Translations under genes and position numbers: made by a program
Notes under the pieces: generated by a model
Database searches by the model: none
What the model saw: only the letters and a program-made list of their open reading frames with translations
What the model was told of the DNA's origin: nothing
Origin: Pyrinomonadaceae bacterium
GTDB taxonomy: Bacteria > Acidobacteriota > Blastocatellia > Pyrinomonadales > Pyrinomonadaceae
Direction: 5' to 3'
DNA length: 13,873 nt
NCBI GenBank assembly: GCA_018060305.1
Contig: JAGOWF010000004.1
Span: forward strand, 7,540-21,412
Shown: positions 6,482-13,356 of the stretch, piece after piece
Numbering within the stretch: the stretch's first letter is position 1
Layout: each line of letters opens with the position of its first letter

Positions 6482-7927
6482 ATGCCTGAGGAACAGCAAA
6501 ATGGATCCGACGCCGCATCTGAAGCACCGCGGCGTGAGGCTAAATTCGACCGCTCTATCGTCGAGGGGCCGCTCGGCGGCGCCGTTTGGAAGATCGCATG
6601 GCCTACGATGCTCACAAACGTCGTTGCAGGCGTCCAGGGCATGATCGACCACATTTTGGTCGGCAACCTCGTCGGCTACAAGGCGAATGCCGCGATGGGC
6701 ATCAGCTTTCAGATCTTCCTGACGGTCGTCGTCTTTATCTCGTCGATCTTTATCGGCATGGCGGTTCATGTCGCACGCTATGCCGGGGCGGGCAATAAAG
6801 AGAAGGTTGACCGGACCGTCTATCAGGCCTTTCTGACCGCGGTGTTTATCGGTGTCTTTATCATGGCGCCGGTGGGCTATTTTGCCTCGCCCTATCTGCT
6901 TGACCTTGTCAGTTCTGACGCGGGTGTCAAGGCGGAGGCCCTTCCTTTTCTGCGGGTCACCTTCGTCTTTAGCATCGGGCTGATGATCTATTTCATGACC
7001 AGCGGATCGCTGCGTTCCGCCGGTGATTCGCGAACGCCAATGGTCCTCGGCATCGTAATGACGATCCTGAACCTTGTCCTTAACATTATTTTGATCCGAG
7101 GTCTCGGGCCGATACCTGAGTTTGGGACAGTCGGCTCGGCTATGGGGTCTAGTATCGCCGCGGGCACCGTAGGCCTTTACGCCATCTACAAACTCTCGAC
7201 CGGCGGCTGGGTCGTCCGTTTTCCGCGCGGTAGCGGTTGGGGGCCGGATTGGTCGATCATAAGATCGCTTTTTGCTTTCGGACTGCCGGCCGGTTTTCAA
7301 GGTATCGCGATGAACATCGGCGGCCTGCTTATGTTCTACTTTATCGGCACCCTTGCCAATAGCGCAGCCGCTCAAGCCGCTTATGCGTTATCTTACGGCC
7401 AACTGTTCTTGCTCGTCACGTGGTCAGCTAACGGCCTTATGGGAGCATCGGCAGCGGTCGCGGGACAGAATCTGGGAGCAAAACTCCCCGATCGTGCCTA
7501 CGCTGCCGTAAACACCGCTGCTCGCTTCGGCCTTGTAGTTTCAGCCTTTTTCGGCGTCTTTTACTTCTTTTTTCCGCAGCAGTTGCTGGCGATCTTTGGT
7601 ATGACGGATGCTGCCGCCGTCGGGATCGGTGTCCAACTCTTGCAGGTGTTGGCCTTTTCCGGGCTTTTCATATCGGTCGCCCTTGCCTATACCGGCGGCC
7701 TGCAGGGCACAGGCGATACCAAAGGCCCTCTCTACATTTCGATCATTTCACAGGTCATCGTCCCGATCGGTATTTGCCTTGTCATCAGGTCCCTCGGCAC
7801 GCTCGAGCCAATTCATATCTGGTTAGCCATCTTCGTTGGACACATGACCCGCTGCGGCCTAAGCGTCTTTCGATTTCGCCAGGGCAAATGGCGCTCGATC
7901 CGTGTCGATATCCACTCGACGACCTGA
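6482..7927 (+). CDS. MATE-family multidrug/sodium antiporter
   Basis: A 481-residue, twelve-helix exporter of the MATE family (NorM/DinF type), which moves organic cations or drugs out of the cell in exchange for Na+ or H+. A charged 28-residue cytoplasmic head precedes helix 1 (WKIAWPTMLTNVV). Both halves show the MATE repeat: the first has DHILVGNLVG and MAVHVARYAGAGNKEKV, the second GLPAGFQGIAMNIGG and ANGLMGASAAVAGQNLGAK. GGLQGTGDTKGPL near residue 410 is another typical segment. Substrate cannot be told. The ATG at 6482 is the only start before an in-frame TAG at 6461; the nearest AAGGAG is about 22 nt upstream, too far for a normal ribosome site, so translation may depend on coupling to the DoxX gene. 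Length is normal. Confidence 0.95.
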   Translation: MPEEQQNGSDAASEAPRREAKFDRSIVEGPLGGAVWKIAWPTMLTNVVAGVQGMIDHILVGNLVGYKANAAMGISFQIFLTVVVFISSIFIGMAVHVARYAGAGNKEKVDRTVYQAFLTAVFIGVFIMAPVGYFASPYLLDLVSSDAGVKAEALPFLRVTFVFSIGLMIYFMTSGSLRSAGDSRTPMVLGIVMTILNLVLNIILIRGLGPIPEFGTVGSAMGSSIAAGTVGLYAIYKLSTGGWVVRFPRGSGWGPDWSIIRSLFAFGLPAGFQGIAMNIGGLLMFYFIGTLANSAAAQAAYALSYGQLFLLVTWSANGLMGASAAVAGQNLGAKLPDRAYAAVNTAARFGLVVSAFFGVFYFFFPQQLLAIFGMTDAAAVGIGVQLLQVLAFSGLFISVALAYTGGLQGTGDTKGPLYISIISQVIVPIGICLVIRSLGTLEPIHIWLAIFVGHMTRCGLSVFRFRQGKWRSIRVDIHSTT

Positions 7928-7949
7928 TACGCCGCAAAAAAGATGATAT

Positions 7950-8174
7950 CTGAAAAGTCTGCTTCTACGCGGTGGAGCCGCGAAAGACGGTAGCCAGACG
8001 TGAAACGTCTGGAAAGTTGCGAACGATGATTTCCGCACTGAAGGTGCGGCAGACACCCGTAAACATTGACCTTTCGCCCCTTCAGGGCGAGGTGCCTTGG
8101 AGGCGATCTTTCCAGACGTTTCACGTCTGGCCACTATCTTTTTGCGGCTCCGCCGCGAAAGAACGACTTTTCAG
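7950..8174. repeat. 225-bp REP/MITE-like palindromic element
   Basis: Two 67-nt arms (7950-8016 and 8108-8174) are inverted copies: the outer ten bases (CTGAAAAGTC) and the innermost 24 match exactly, with scattered differences and small shifts between. Each arm contains the internal palindrome CCAGACGTGAAACGTCTGG (8-bp stem, 3-nt loop). The centre has two more hairpins, CCGCAC/GTGCGG (8033-8049) and CGCCC/GGGCG (8075-8089); the outer parts also carry a GCGG-CTCCG-CCGC type hairpin. It fills most of the 281-bp gap between the convergent ends of the MATE and dnaN genes. Open frames through it are products of the palindromes, not genes. It may also act as a transcription barrier for both neighbours. 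Mobility is inferred. Confidence 0.85.
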
Positions 8175-8208
8175 ACAACCTCTTATTCGAAAACTCGTCA
8201 TCCCAAGA

Positions 8209-9402
8209 TCATATTCGTAAAGGCATTACGATGTAGCGATAGTCATAACCTGTTTCGCCCGCGATCGACATTTGGGTCTGGGCATTTGGATCCTTAAACT
8301 CAAATGCTATCTTGACCGGCGGTGCTGACTCGCGAACGCGGACCTTGTCACCGTCAGTTTCCTTGACGGCTTCGCCCTCATCACTTGCTTCCTGGGCGAT
8401 CATCTCGGTCGAACTGACATTAGTCAGGAAATCCATCAGGTATTTCCAGTTAAAGCCAAGCTGCATCTCGTCGCCCGAATACTCCGCCTGGACTATCTCC
8501 GTGCCTTCGCCTTGCTCGGCTGCCTGAGCAGTTATCTCGATCTCGCCTTCGCGGATATTCAGCCTTATCGACCCGCTTCGGTCCTCCGCTATCAACGACA
8601 TGCGGTTAACGGCTCGACGCATCTCAGACAGGTCAAACAACGCTGTGTGGTCGTTGTCCTTTGGCATCACCATCTCATAATTCGGAAAACTGCCCGTCAA
8701 TTTTCGCGTTATGAGCAGTCGCCCCTCGGTCTCGAAAAAGATGTGATTCGGGTCCTCGCCGAATGATACCTCGCCGTCATGCCGGGCAAGCTTTACGAGT
8801 TCGGTGAGGGCTTTTTTGGGGATGAGGGTCTCGATAACACTCTCTTTATCCTCGATCTCGCACGAAACATACGCCAAACGATGGCCATCGGTCGTCACCA
8901 TCTTTGCGATGCCCTCGCCAATAACAAATTTCGCCCCCGAGAGTGTAAAACGCGATTGCTCCGTCGTTATCGCAAATGCCGTATTGCGCACGAAATATAC
9001 AAAGGTCGCCGCCGGCAGGTTCATTGGCGTACTCTTGGACTGCGGCAGTTCAGGGAACTGGTCTTTAGCCACGCCGGCGAGCCGGTAATTGGCACGGCCG
9101 CATTTCATCGTCACCCATTCGTTGTCTTCCTTCTTAAAGTGAACATCGCCGGGGTCGAGAGCCCTGACTATGTCGAAGAGTTTGCGGGCCTGCACACAGA
9201 TCGCTCCCGGCGTTATGATCTCTGCCTCAGCATCGCAGCGCATGGTGCAGTCAAGGTCGGTCCCGATGATCCGTATCTCGCCCTCGCCCAGTGATTCGAT
9301 AAGGATATTGGACAAAACAGGTATCGTGGTCTTTCGCTCTACTACGCCCTGGATAAAACCCAATTCCTCCCTGAGGACACTTTGCTTGATCTTGAATTCC
9401 AT
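8209..9402 (-). CDS. dnaN: DNA polymerase III sliding clamp (beta subunit)
   Basis: Beta clamp, a ring-shaped dimer that tethers DNA polymerase III and repair factors to DNA. It is recognised by the N-terminal VVERKTTIPVLSNILIES motif, FELPQ-type DQFPELP (about 115-121), DGHRLAYVS (about 176-184), and the C-terminal YIVMPLRI that forms part of the partner-binding pocket. At 397 residues it is longer than the E. coli protein (366). The excess is a charged stretch at about 337-362 (EASDEGEAVKETDGDK and RVRESAPP) between strands of the third clamp domain. The ATG is preceded by AAGGAG with a 9-nt spacer. It lies downstream of dnaA in the usual order, but with 413 bp between them and its own promoter candidate, so it is probably transcribed separately too. 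The stop is 34 bp from the palindromic element. Confidence 0.98.
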   Translation of the reverse strand: MEFKIKQSVLREELGFIQGVVERKTTIPVLSNILIESLGEGEIRIIGTDLDCTMRCDAEAEIITPGAICVQARKLFDIVRALDPGDVHFKKEDNEWVTMKCGRANYRLAGVAKDQFPELPQSKSTPMNLPAATFVYFVRNTAFAITTEQSRFTLSGAKFVIGEGIAKMVTTDGHRLAYVSCEIEDKESVIETLIPKKALTELVKLARHDGEVSFGEDPNHIFFETEGRLLITRKLTGSFPNYEMVMPKDNDHTALFDLSEMRRAVNRMSLIAEDRSGSIRLNIREGEIEITAQAAEQGEGTEIVQAEYSGDEMQLGFNWKYLMDFLTNVSSTEMIAQEASDEGEAVKETDGDKVRVRESAPPVKIAFEFKDPNAQTQMSIAGETGYDYRYIVMPLRI

Positions 9403-9461
9403 TTCTTTCTGCTCCTTAGTCGTCGAGACTTTTGTTTCCTACTTAAGACCTGTTTCCTGAT

Positions 9462-9467
9462 ATTATA
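9462..9467 (-). promoter_or_regulatory. Candidate -10 box for dnaN
   Basis: TATAAT on the minus strand, about 60 nt upstream of the dnaN ATG. No good -35 box is visible at the normal distance (the bases there read AGTAAT/TAGTAA). The left arm of the 9476-9520 inverted repeat lies in the spacer position, so the repeat could act as an operator. Confidence 0.4.
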
Positions 9468-9475
9468 CAGCCAAC

Positions 9476-9520
9476 ATCTTCCTAATTACTACTGATCTAA
9501 GAAAAACATATTAGGAAGAT
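9476..9520. repeat. Perfect 11-bp inverted repeat upstream of dnaN
   Basis: ATCTTCCTAAT (9476-9486) and ATTAGGAAGAT (9510-9520) are exact inverted copies 23 bp apart. A second shorter pair, ATTACTA (9485-9491) and TAGTAAT (9524-9530), is interleaved with it. The spacing suits either a protein-binding operator or a leader hairpin; it sits just upstream of the candidate dnaN -10 box. Confidence 0.75.
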
Positions 9521-9604
9521 AACTAGTAATATTAGATGCCTGTGAAAATGTAAAAAACCATCCTAAGTTATTGTTTTCCTTGGACTTTTCCGTCCACAGG
9601 CGGC

Positions 9605-9624
9605 TGTGGAAAACTTGTGGAAAA
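9605..9624 (-). promoter_or_regulatory. Tandem DnaA boxes (two copies of TTTTCCACA)
   Basis: Two exact boxes, 11 bp apart start to start and in the same orientation (plus-strand TGTGGAAAA at 9605 and 9616). One helical turn between them suits cooperative DnaA binding. A partial inverted copy (TTTTCCGTCCACAG) precedes them. Confidence 0.75.
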
Positions 9625-9698
9625 TCCAACATTGATTCCACCCGCCTCCGATAGCCAGACTTTTCCACCGAGATTCACAGGCCGCTTAGATCGGTGGC

Positions 9699-9715
9699 CG
9701 TGGAAAAGTGGAAAA
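9699..9715 (-). promoter_or_regulatory. Tandem near-consensus DnaA boxes
   Basis: TTTTCCACG and TTTTCCACT (minus strand), each with one mismatch to TTTTCCACA in the last base, form an 8-bp direct repeat GTGGAAAA. Lower-affinity boxes are a normal part of bacterial origins. Confidence 0.5.
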
Positions 9716-9772
9716 ACCTTCTTCAAATATCTATAAACAAAACACTTAGCGACGATCCTAATAAACTGTTCT

Positions 9773-9781
9773 TGTGGAAAA
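9773..9781 (-). promoter_or_regulatory. DnaA box TTTTCCACA
   Basis: Exact third copy of the downstream-cluster box, in the same orientation as the tandem pair. An AT-only palindrome (TTAAAAAGCTTTTAA, 9801-9815) follows before the dnaA stop codon. Confidence 0.65.
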
Positions 9782-9815
9782 GCCAACTACCGAAAAATAG
9801 TTAAAAAGCTTTTAA

Positions 9816-11222
9816 TTAGTTGCAAAGATTATCGATAAGCTCTTCCACCTGCCTGTGGAAATTACCGTTCTCCCGCATCATCGTGTCTATCTTGTCCACG
9901 GAGTGCATTACGGTCGTGTGATGCTTCCCGCCAAACTCTCGACCGATCTCAGGAAAGCTGTGTCGGGTCAACCGTTTACACAGATACATCGCGACCTGCC
10001 GCGGCAGAGCTATGGCCCGCGAGTTATTCTTTGACTTCATAGCCTCGACCGTCAGATCAAAGTTCGACGCCACCGCTCTTGCAATGATCTCGATAGTCAA
10101 ACCGGCGGGCCGCTCGGCATCGAGGATGTTCTTCATCGCTTCTTTAGCAAGCTGCTTAGAGATCGGGACGCCTTTCATTGACGAGATGGCGACAAGCCGA
10201 ACGAGTGACCCTTCAAGCTCTCGGACGTTGCTGCGGACCTTACCTGCGATATACATTGCTATCTCGTCGTCGAGTTGGATGCCGTCCATATCAGCCTTTC
10301 GCTTGAGGATCGCCACCTTGGTCTCAAGATCAGGCGGTTCAAGATCCGCTATCAGTCCCCACTCGAAACGCGAATGCAGCCTTTCTTCGATCGTCGGGAT
10401 GTCGCGCGGCTGGCAATCGCTTGTGACGATGATCTGCTTCTGGCTGTTGTAGAGTGCGTTGAACGTATGGAAAAACTCCTCTTGTGTGCGCTCTTTGCCG
10501 GCGAGGAACTGAACATCGTCCATGAGCAGCACATCAATGGAACGATACTTATCTCGAAATCCGGCCGTCTTATTGAACCGTATCGCATTGATCAGTTCAT
10601 TCATAAACCGCTCAGAGGTGATATACGCGACGCGCATGTGCGGGCTTCGGGCCTGGATAGCGTGGCCTATTGCGTGCATCAGGTGCGTCTTGCCGAGGCC
10701 GACACCTCCATAAATAAAGAGCGGATTGTATGTCGCTCCGGGCGTCTCAGCGGTTGCTTTGGCAGCGGCGTGAGCAAACTGATTGCATGATCCGACAACA
10801 AACTTTTCAAACGTATATTTCGGATTCAGCCCCTCTTCCATCGGTTCGATATCGATGAAGTTAGCGGCCGTCGCCGGCCGTATAGAGGCCGACCCGTTCT
10901 TTGGCGAAAAGAACATCTCGACCGTCACATCCTCAAACTCCGGCGGTGCGACAGCCTCAGCCTCGACCTGCCACTCGATGGTGTGGTTGGCGTAACCGAG
11001 GTCAGCCAGCGTCGTTTCGATCAACGGGGCGTAGTATCGGCACACCCAATCTTTGGTAACTTCACCCGCAGCCAGCACGACTTTCCGCGTTTCGATATCG
11101 AGCCCGGCAAACCTGATCGGCCCGAACCATGTGCGAAAAACGTCGCTGTTCAACTGGCCCTGAATAACGCCGAGGGCCTCGTTCCAAACGGTCGCTTCTT
11201 GTGCTGTTGCCTTAGATTGCAA
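9816..11222 (-). CDS. dnaA: Chromosomal replication initiator DnaA
   Basis: A 468-residue initiator that binds DnaA boxes and opens oriC. Domain I is residues 10-90 (VWNEALGVIQGQLN, TWFGPIRF) and is followed by a short linker. The AAA+ domain spans about 135-345: Walker A GGVGLGKT (172-179), Walker B VLLMDD (231-236), sensor I region IVTSDCQP (265-272), RLHSRF (281-286) with the arginine finger, and NVRELEGSL (332-340) for sensor II. The C-terminal DNA-binding domain (about 375-468) includes the DnaA signature, FPEIGREFGGKHHTTVMHS (423-441). All expected residues are present. The start is TTG at 11222; an in-frame TAA lies just upstream, no ATG or GTG is available nearby, and no Shine-Dalgarno motif is seen. 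Both flanking gaps contain DnaA boxes, allowing self-regulation. Confidence 0.98.
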   Translation of the reverse strand: MQSKATAQEATVWNEALGVIQGQLNSDVFRTWFGPIRFAGLDIETRKVVLAAGEVTKDWVCRYYAPLIETTLADLGYANHTIEWQVEAEAVAPPEFEDVTVEMFFSPKNGSASIRPATAANFIDIEPMEEGLNPKYTFEKFVVGSCNQFAHAAAKATAETPGATYNPLFIYGGVGLGKTHLMHAIGHAIQARSPHMRVAYITSERFMNELINAIRFNKTAGFRDKYRSIDVLLMDDVQFLAGKERTQEEFFHTFNALYNSQKQIIVTSDCQPRDIPTIEERLHSRFEWGLIADLEPPDLETKVAILKRKADMDGIQLDDEIAMYIAGKVRSNVRELEGSLVRLVAISSMKGVPISKQLAKEAMKNILDAERPAGLTIEIIARAVASNFDLTVEAMKSKNNSRAIALPRQVAMYLCKRLTRHSFPEIGREFGGKHHTTVMHSVDKIDTMMRENGNFHRQVEELIDNLCN

Positions 11223-11630
11223 AGATTAAAAACGGGACTAAGCGCGGCATTGCTTTATGCGAATGTTTGGCCGCGGGCCCCCTCCTTGATGCCTATTGAT
11301 CCTAGTCGTGCGGCGTAAGCAAAAGTCGTTTAGATTCAAACGATTTCCGGAAGGAAAACCAGGCCGTTCCGGAGGGTTATCCACAGTCTTTTGCACAGCC
11401 GGTTCCCAGAATTGTATAAAACCTAAAGCGATGCTTTAAGCGGTTTGCTGTCAACAAGTTACAACAACCCAATTCTTGGAAACGGGTAACAGACTAGCAC
11501 GAAAAAACGGCCCACGCAAAGCGATATCCACAGCTTTTTTTCGGGGCGTTAAACGCGAATTTAACTCCTTTTTTTGTCAACAATTCGCCCGGATTTTTGA
11601 ATGTGTTAGAGTAGGAAAACGGCTATTTTT
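11223..11630. other. Region upstream of dnaA, likely second part of oriC
   Basis: 408 bp without a gene between divergent dnaA and the nuclease-inhibitor gene. It contains two adjacent DnaA boxes, a third near-match (ATATCCACA, 11524-11532), an inverted repeat TCCGGAA/TTCCGGA (11346-11352 and 11367-11373), GTTAAA/TTTAAC (11548-11553 and 11560-11565), and TGTCAACAA twice (11449 and 11575). The right end from about 11535 is rich in T runs. I could not find a convincing dnaA promoter; TTGACA hexamers on the minus strand lack a -10 box at the right distance. Confidence 0.6.
11377..11397 (+). promoter_or_regulatory. Pair of DnaA boxes upstream of dnaA
   Basis: TTATCCACA (11377-11385, the canonical strong box) and TTTTGCACA (11389-11397, fits TTWTNCACA) lie in tandem with 3 bp between them. 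They are on the plus strand, opposite in orientation to the cluster downstream of dnaA. Likely used for origin binding, dnaA self-repression or both. Confidence 0.8.
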
Positions 11631-12089
11631 GTGACTGAAAAAGTGTCAAAAATCGAAAAAAAATTTCAAAAAAAGCCGCCCATAGCGCAAAGTGGAGGCA
11701 ACACGACTCTTCGCCTGCTCCGGGCCGCCTGCTCAGGCCTCATTTACATGAGTGAAACGGATTCTCCGATTCAAGCGGTGGCTGCTGCCACGATCGATGC
11801 TGATCTATTGACATGGCTTCGAAAGGATTCCGGCTCGCCGCCTGACACAAGGGTCGAAGAGATCTCGCTGGATCGCTTTTTCGGACGCCTGACCAGGATC
11901 GAGGATTGGTTTGGGGAGCGCGAGACCGCACGAGCAGAAGCATTCAAACGTCTTCAGAACTTACTGACGGCCCATCTCAACGATCTTTGTGCATATCGCC
12001 TCGGCGAGATCGATGTTCGTTATTATGTCGTCGGACGCGATGCGACAGGGCGGCTGTTGGGAATAAAGACAGCCGCCGTTGAAACTTGA
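11631..12089 (+). CDS. NuiA-family nuclease inhibitor
   Basis: A 152-residue homologue of Anabaena NuiA, which blocks the sugar-non-specific nuclease NucA. The family pattern is kept along the whole chain: LLRAACSGLIYMSETDSP (29-46), SLDRFFGRLT (about 79-88), EDWFG (91-95), AFKRLQNLL, YRLGEIDVRYYVVG, and the C-terminal VET. In the published NuiA-NucA complex the C-terminal Thr contacts the nuclease metal site, and the Thr is kept here. The domain begins before the ATG at 11748, so a start there would remove conserved residues; GTG at 11631 (or GTG at 11643) fits better, though neither has a good ribosome site. No NucA-type nuclease is seen in the window; the S1/P1 nuclease here is a different fold. 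The stop codon is 5 bp from the convergent DUF2807 gene. Confidence 0.88.
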   Translation: MTEKVSKIEKKFQKKPPIAQSGGNTTLRLLRAACSGLIYMSETDSPIQAVAAATIDADLLTWLRKDSGSPPDTRVEEISLDRFFGRLTRIEDWFGERETARAEAFKRLQNLLTAHLNDLCAYRLGEIDVRYYVVGRDATGRLLGIKTAAVET

Positions 12090-12094
12090 GGCTT

Positions 12095-12790
12095 CTACCT
12101 TTGTGACACACTGCTCGCCCCTGATCGTTTTGTTTGGAGGCTTGAAGGCGTGCCCGAGTAGGTTATCTTGCTCGCCCCCGAAGCATCGGTGCGGAGTTCG
12201 CCGGTGACATTGACATCGACACGGCTTGCACCGCTGGCTTCGATATTCGCATTCGCGGCCTGGAGTTCCTGGGCATCTATTTGCGTCGCGCCGCTGACGT
12301 CGGTCGTCAGCTTGGCGGTCTCGCCCGTGACACGGACTCTCGAAGCGCCGCTCGAATCGATCGAAATACTCTCATTTTGCAGCCCGACGAGGCTTACCTT
12401 TGCGGTCCCGGAGACATCCAGCGAGTCGATATCAGGGGCCGAAATGCGGATACGCAGGGGATTCTCAGTCGACAGCTTTCGTTCGGTCGATATTGTGAGG
12501 ATGCCGTTGCGGACCTTCGTTGTTATCAAAGGCAGCAAATTGTCATCAGCTTCGATCTCGACGCTATGGCCCTTCTGCGCCGTTATTTCGACCTGGAAGA
12601 CACCGCCGACATCAACGCCGTGAAAGTCTGATATCTCGCGGATCTCTGACGCCACGCGTCCCGAACCCTGTTCGGAGCCCACCTTGAAGTTTAGAAAACT
12701 ACCGCCGATGCGCCCGAACGAGGATGAGTTTGCGGCAATTAGGCCGCCGATAAGGGCCAGAAGGAAAACCAGGAAACCGAACTTTTTCAT
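12095..12790 (-). CDS. DUF2807 (head-GIN domain) exported beta-helix protein
   Basis: A 231-residue protein with an N-terminal signal or anchor segment (3-21, FGFLVFLLALIGGLIAA) and a DUF2807 domain (about 50-225). The domain begins with ISDFHGVDVGGVFQVEI and continues with repeats spaced about 20 residues apart, each carrying SGAS, SGAT or SGTA (127, 147, 166, 186, 204, 223), as expected for a right-handed beta-helix ladder. Function of the family is unknown; it is common in the cell envelope. GGAGG lies about 6 nt upstream of the ATG. The gene follows a small lipoprotein gene in the same direction but is separated from it by a strong terminator, so it probably has its own promoter. Confidence 0.88.
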   Translation of the reverse strand: MKKFGFLVFLLALIGGLIAANSSSFGRIGGSFLNFKVGSEQGSGRVASEIREISDFHGVDVGGVFQVEITAQKGHSVEIEADDNLLPLITTKVRNGILTISTERKLSTENPLRIRISAPDIDSLDVSGTAKVSLVGLQNESISIDSSGASRVRVTGETAKLTTDVSGATQIDAQELQAANANIEASGASRVDVNVTGELRTDASGASKITYSGTPSSLQTKRSGASSVSQR

Positions 12791-12849
12791 AAACGCCTCC
12801 GAGAAACTGTAGCTAATATTTGCAAACGAATGGCCAACAGGAAAAGTTC

Positions 12850-12883
12850 AAAAAAAGGGCGGGCCCCGTTAGCAGGGCCCGCC
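12850..12883 (-). terminator. Rho-independent terminator after the lipoprotein gene
   Basis: A perfect 9-bp GC stem, GGCGGGCCC (12858-12866) with GGGCCCGCC (12875-12883), 8-nt loop. On the minus strand the stem is followed by C and seven T. It sits 25 bp after the lipoprotein stop and 60 bp before the DUF2807 start. Confidence 0.92.
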
Positions 12884-12907
12884 GCTCGATCAGGACGACC
12901 TCGTGGC

Positions 12908-13156
12908 CTATTTCGTTTTTGGCGATTCGACAGGCTTTGCGTCCTTGTTGACGTTGGTGCCGGTGTCTTTCTTGATATCAGGCGTTCCGCCTGCCTTGGG
13001 TGAGCCGGTTGGCGATGCCGCCGGGCTTGGGCTGGAAACAACGACGGGCGTCGGGCTCGCAGGCGGCTTCGGCGGTTCGGGTTTGGGCGGCTCGCACGCG
13101 ACCGAGACGGCCGTGGCGATCGCCAGAATAGATGTAAGAACTATTGATCTTCTCAT
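12908..13156 (-). CDS. Small proline-rich lipoprotein
   Basis: An 82-residue protein with a short signal peptide (RR at 2-3, hydrophobic 5-20) ending in VSVA-Cys21, a weak lipobox since -3 is Ser rather than Leu. The remainder is low in complexity: PPKPEPPKPP, SPTP and SSPSP runs, ending in a charged Lys/Asp/Asn tail. It has no recognisable domain; such proteins usually tether to the outer membrane or act as spacers. The start at 13156 is chosen because AGGAGG lies 6-7 nt upstream; the frame stays open for 35 codons further but without a ribosome site or signal peptide at that start. The leader has a GCGGAC/GTCCGC hairpin (13184-13203). Confidence 0.8.
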   Translation of the reverse strand: MRRSIVLTSILAIATAVSVACEPPKPEPPKPPASPTPVVVSSPSPAASPTGSPKAGGTPDIKKDTGTNVNKDAKPVESPKTK

Positions 13157-13356
13157 TGTTTTCCTCCTATTTGAGACAAAGCGCGGACCCAAAGCCGTCC
13201 GCTGGCAGACATCCGCAGCCGGACTGACGAGGAACGTCTTTCCGCAAAGTGCGCTACGCATTTGCCGTTCATCATCAACACTGCGCCGAGATGAACGCGC
13301 GGCCGGAGAAAACTTGCAGTAAATTGTTTGTGCAGTCCTTGTGGTCTATTTAGATC
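13157..13356. other. Gap between lipoprotein and 127-residue protein genes
   Basis: 200 bp; apart from the ribosome site of the lipoprotein gene and the GCGGAC/GTCCGC hairpin at 13184-13203, I see no feature that can be supported. Confidence 0.5.

Larger units (their letters stand above)
9403..9815. other. dnaA-dnaN intergenic region, likely part of oriC
   Basis: 413 bp without a gene. It holds three exact TTTTCCACA boxes (fits the TTWTNCACA DnaA-box consensus), read on the minus strand at 9613-9605, 9624-9616 and 9781-9773. Near matches lie at 9661-9669, 9699-9707 and 9707-9715, with another in the 3' end of dnaA at 9854-9862. AT-rich stretches lie at about 9460-9570 and 9720-9815, and could serve as the unwinding element. 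The dnaN promoter and an inverted repeat lie in the left end. Box clustering plus position beside dnaA is the basis for calling an origin; strand-skew analysis could not be done. Confidence 0.7.

Noticed and set aside
6476..7375. 299-codon minus-strand open frame
   Set aside because: Antisense to the MATE gene; extremely rich in Arg/Asp/Lys, as expected from a shadow of membrane-protein codons.
7972..8297. Open frames through the palindromic element on both strands
   Set aside because: Their sequences are translations of the inverted repeats (TFHVW and RRETSGK appear on both strands), with no ribosome site.
8779..9294. 171-codon plus-strand open frame
   Set aside because: Antisense to dnaN; no motif and no ribosome site.
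10275..10790. 171-codon plus-strand open frame
   Set aside because: Antisense to the AAA+ domain of dnaA, which is complete on the minus strand.
11449..11583. TGTCAACAA repeated at 11449 and 11575 as TTGACA promoters for dnaA
   Set aside because: Neither has a -10 hexamer at 16-18 bp on the minus strand; kept only as a short direct repeat.
11748..12089. ATG at 11748 as start of the nuclease inhibitor
   Set aside because: It would remove the conserved LLRAACSGLIY segment that aligns with the first helix of NuiA, so the upstream GTG is preferred.
12281..12631. 116-codon plus-strand open frame
   Set aside because: Antisense to the DUF2807 gene, which has a signal segment, ribosome site and repeated SGAS units.
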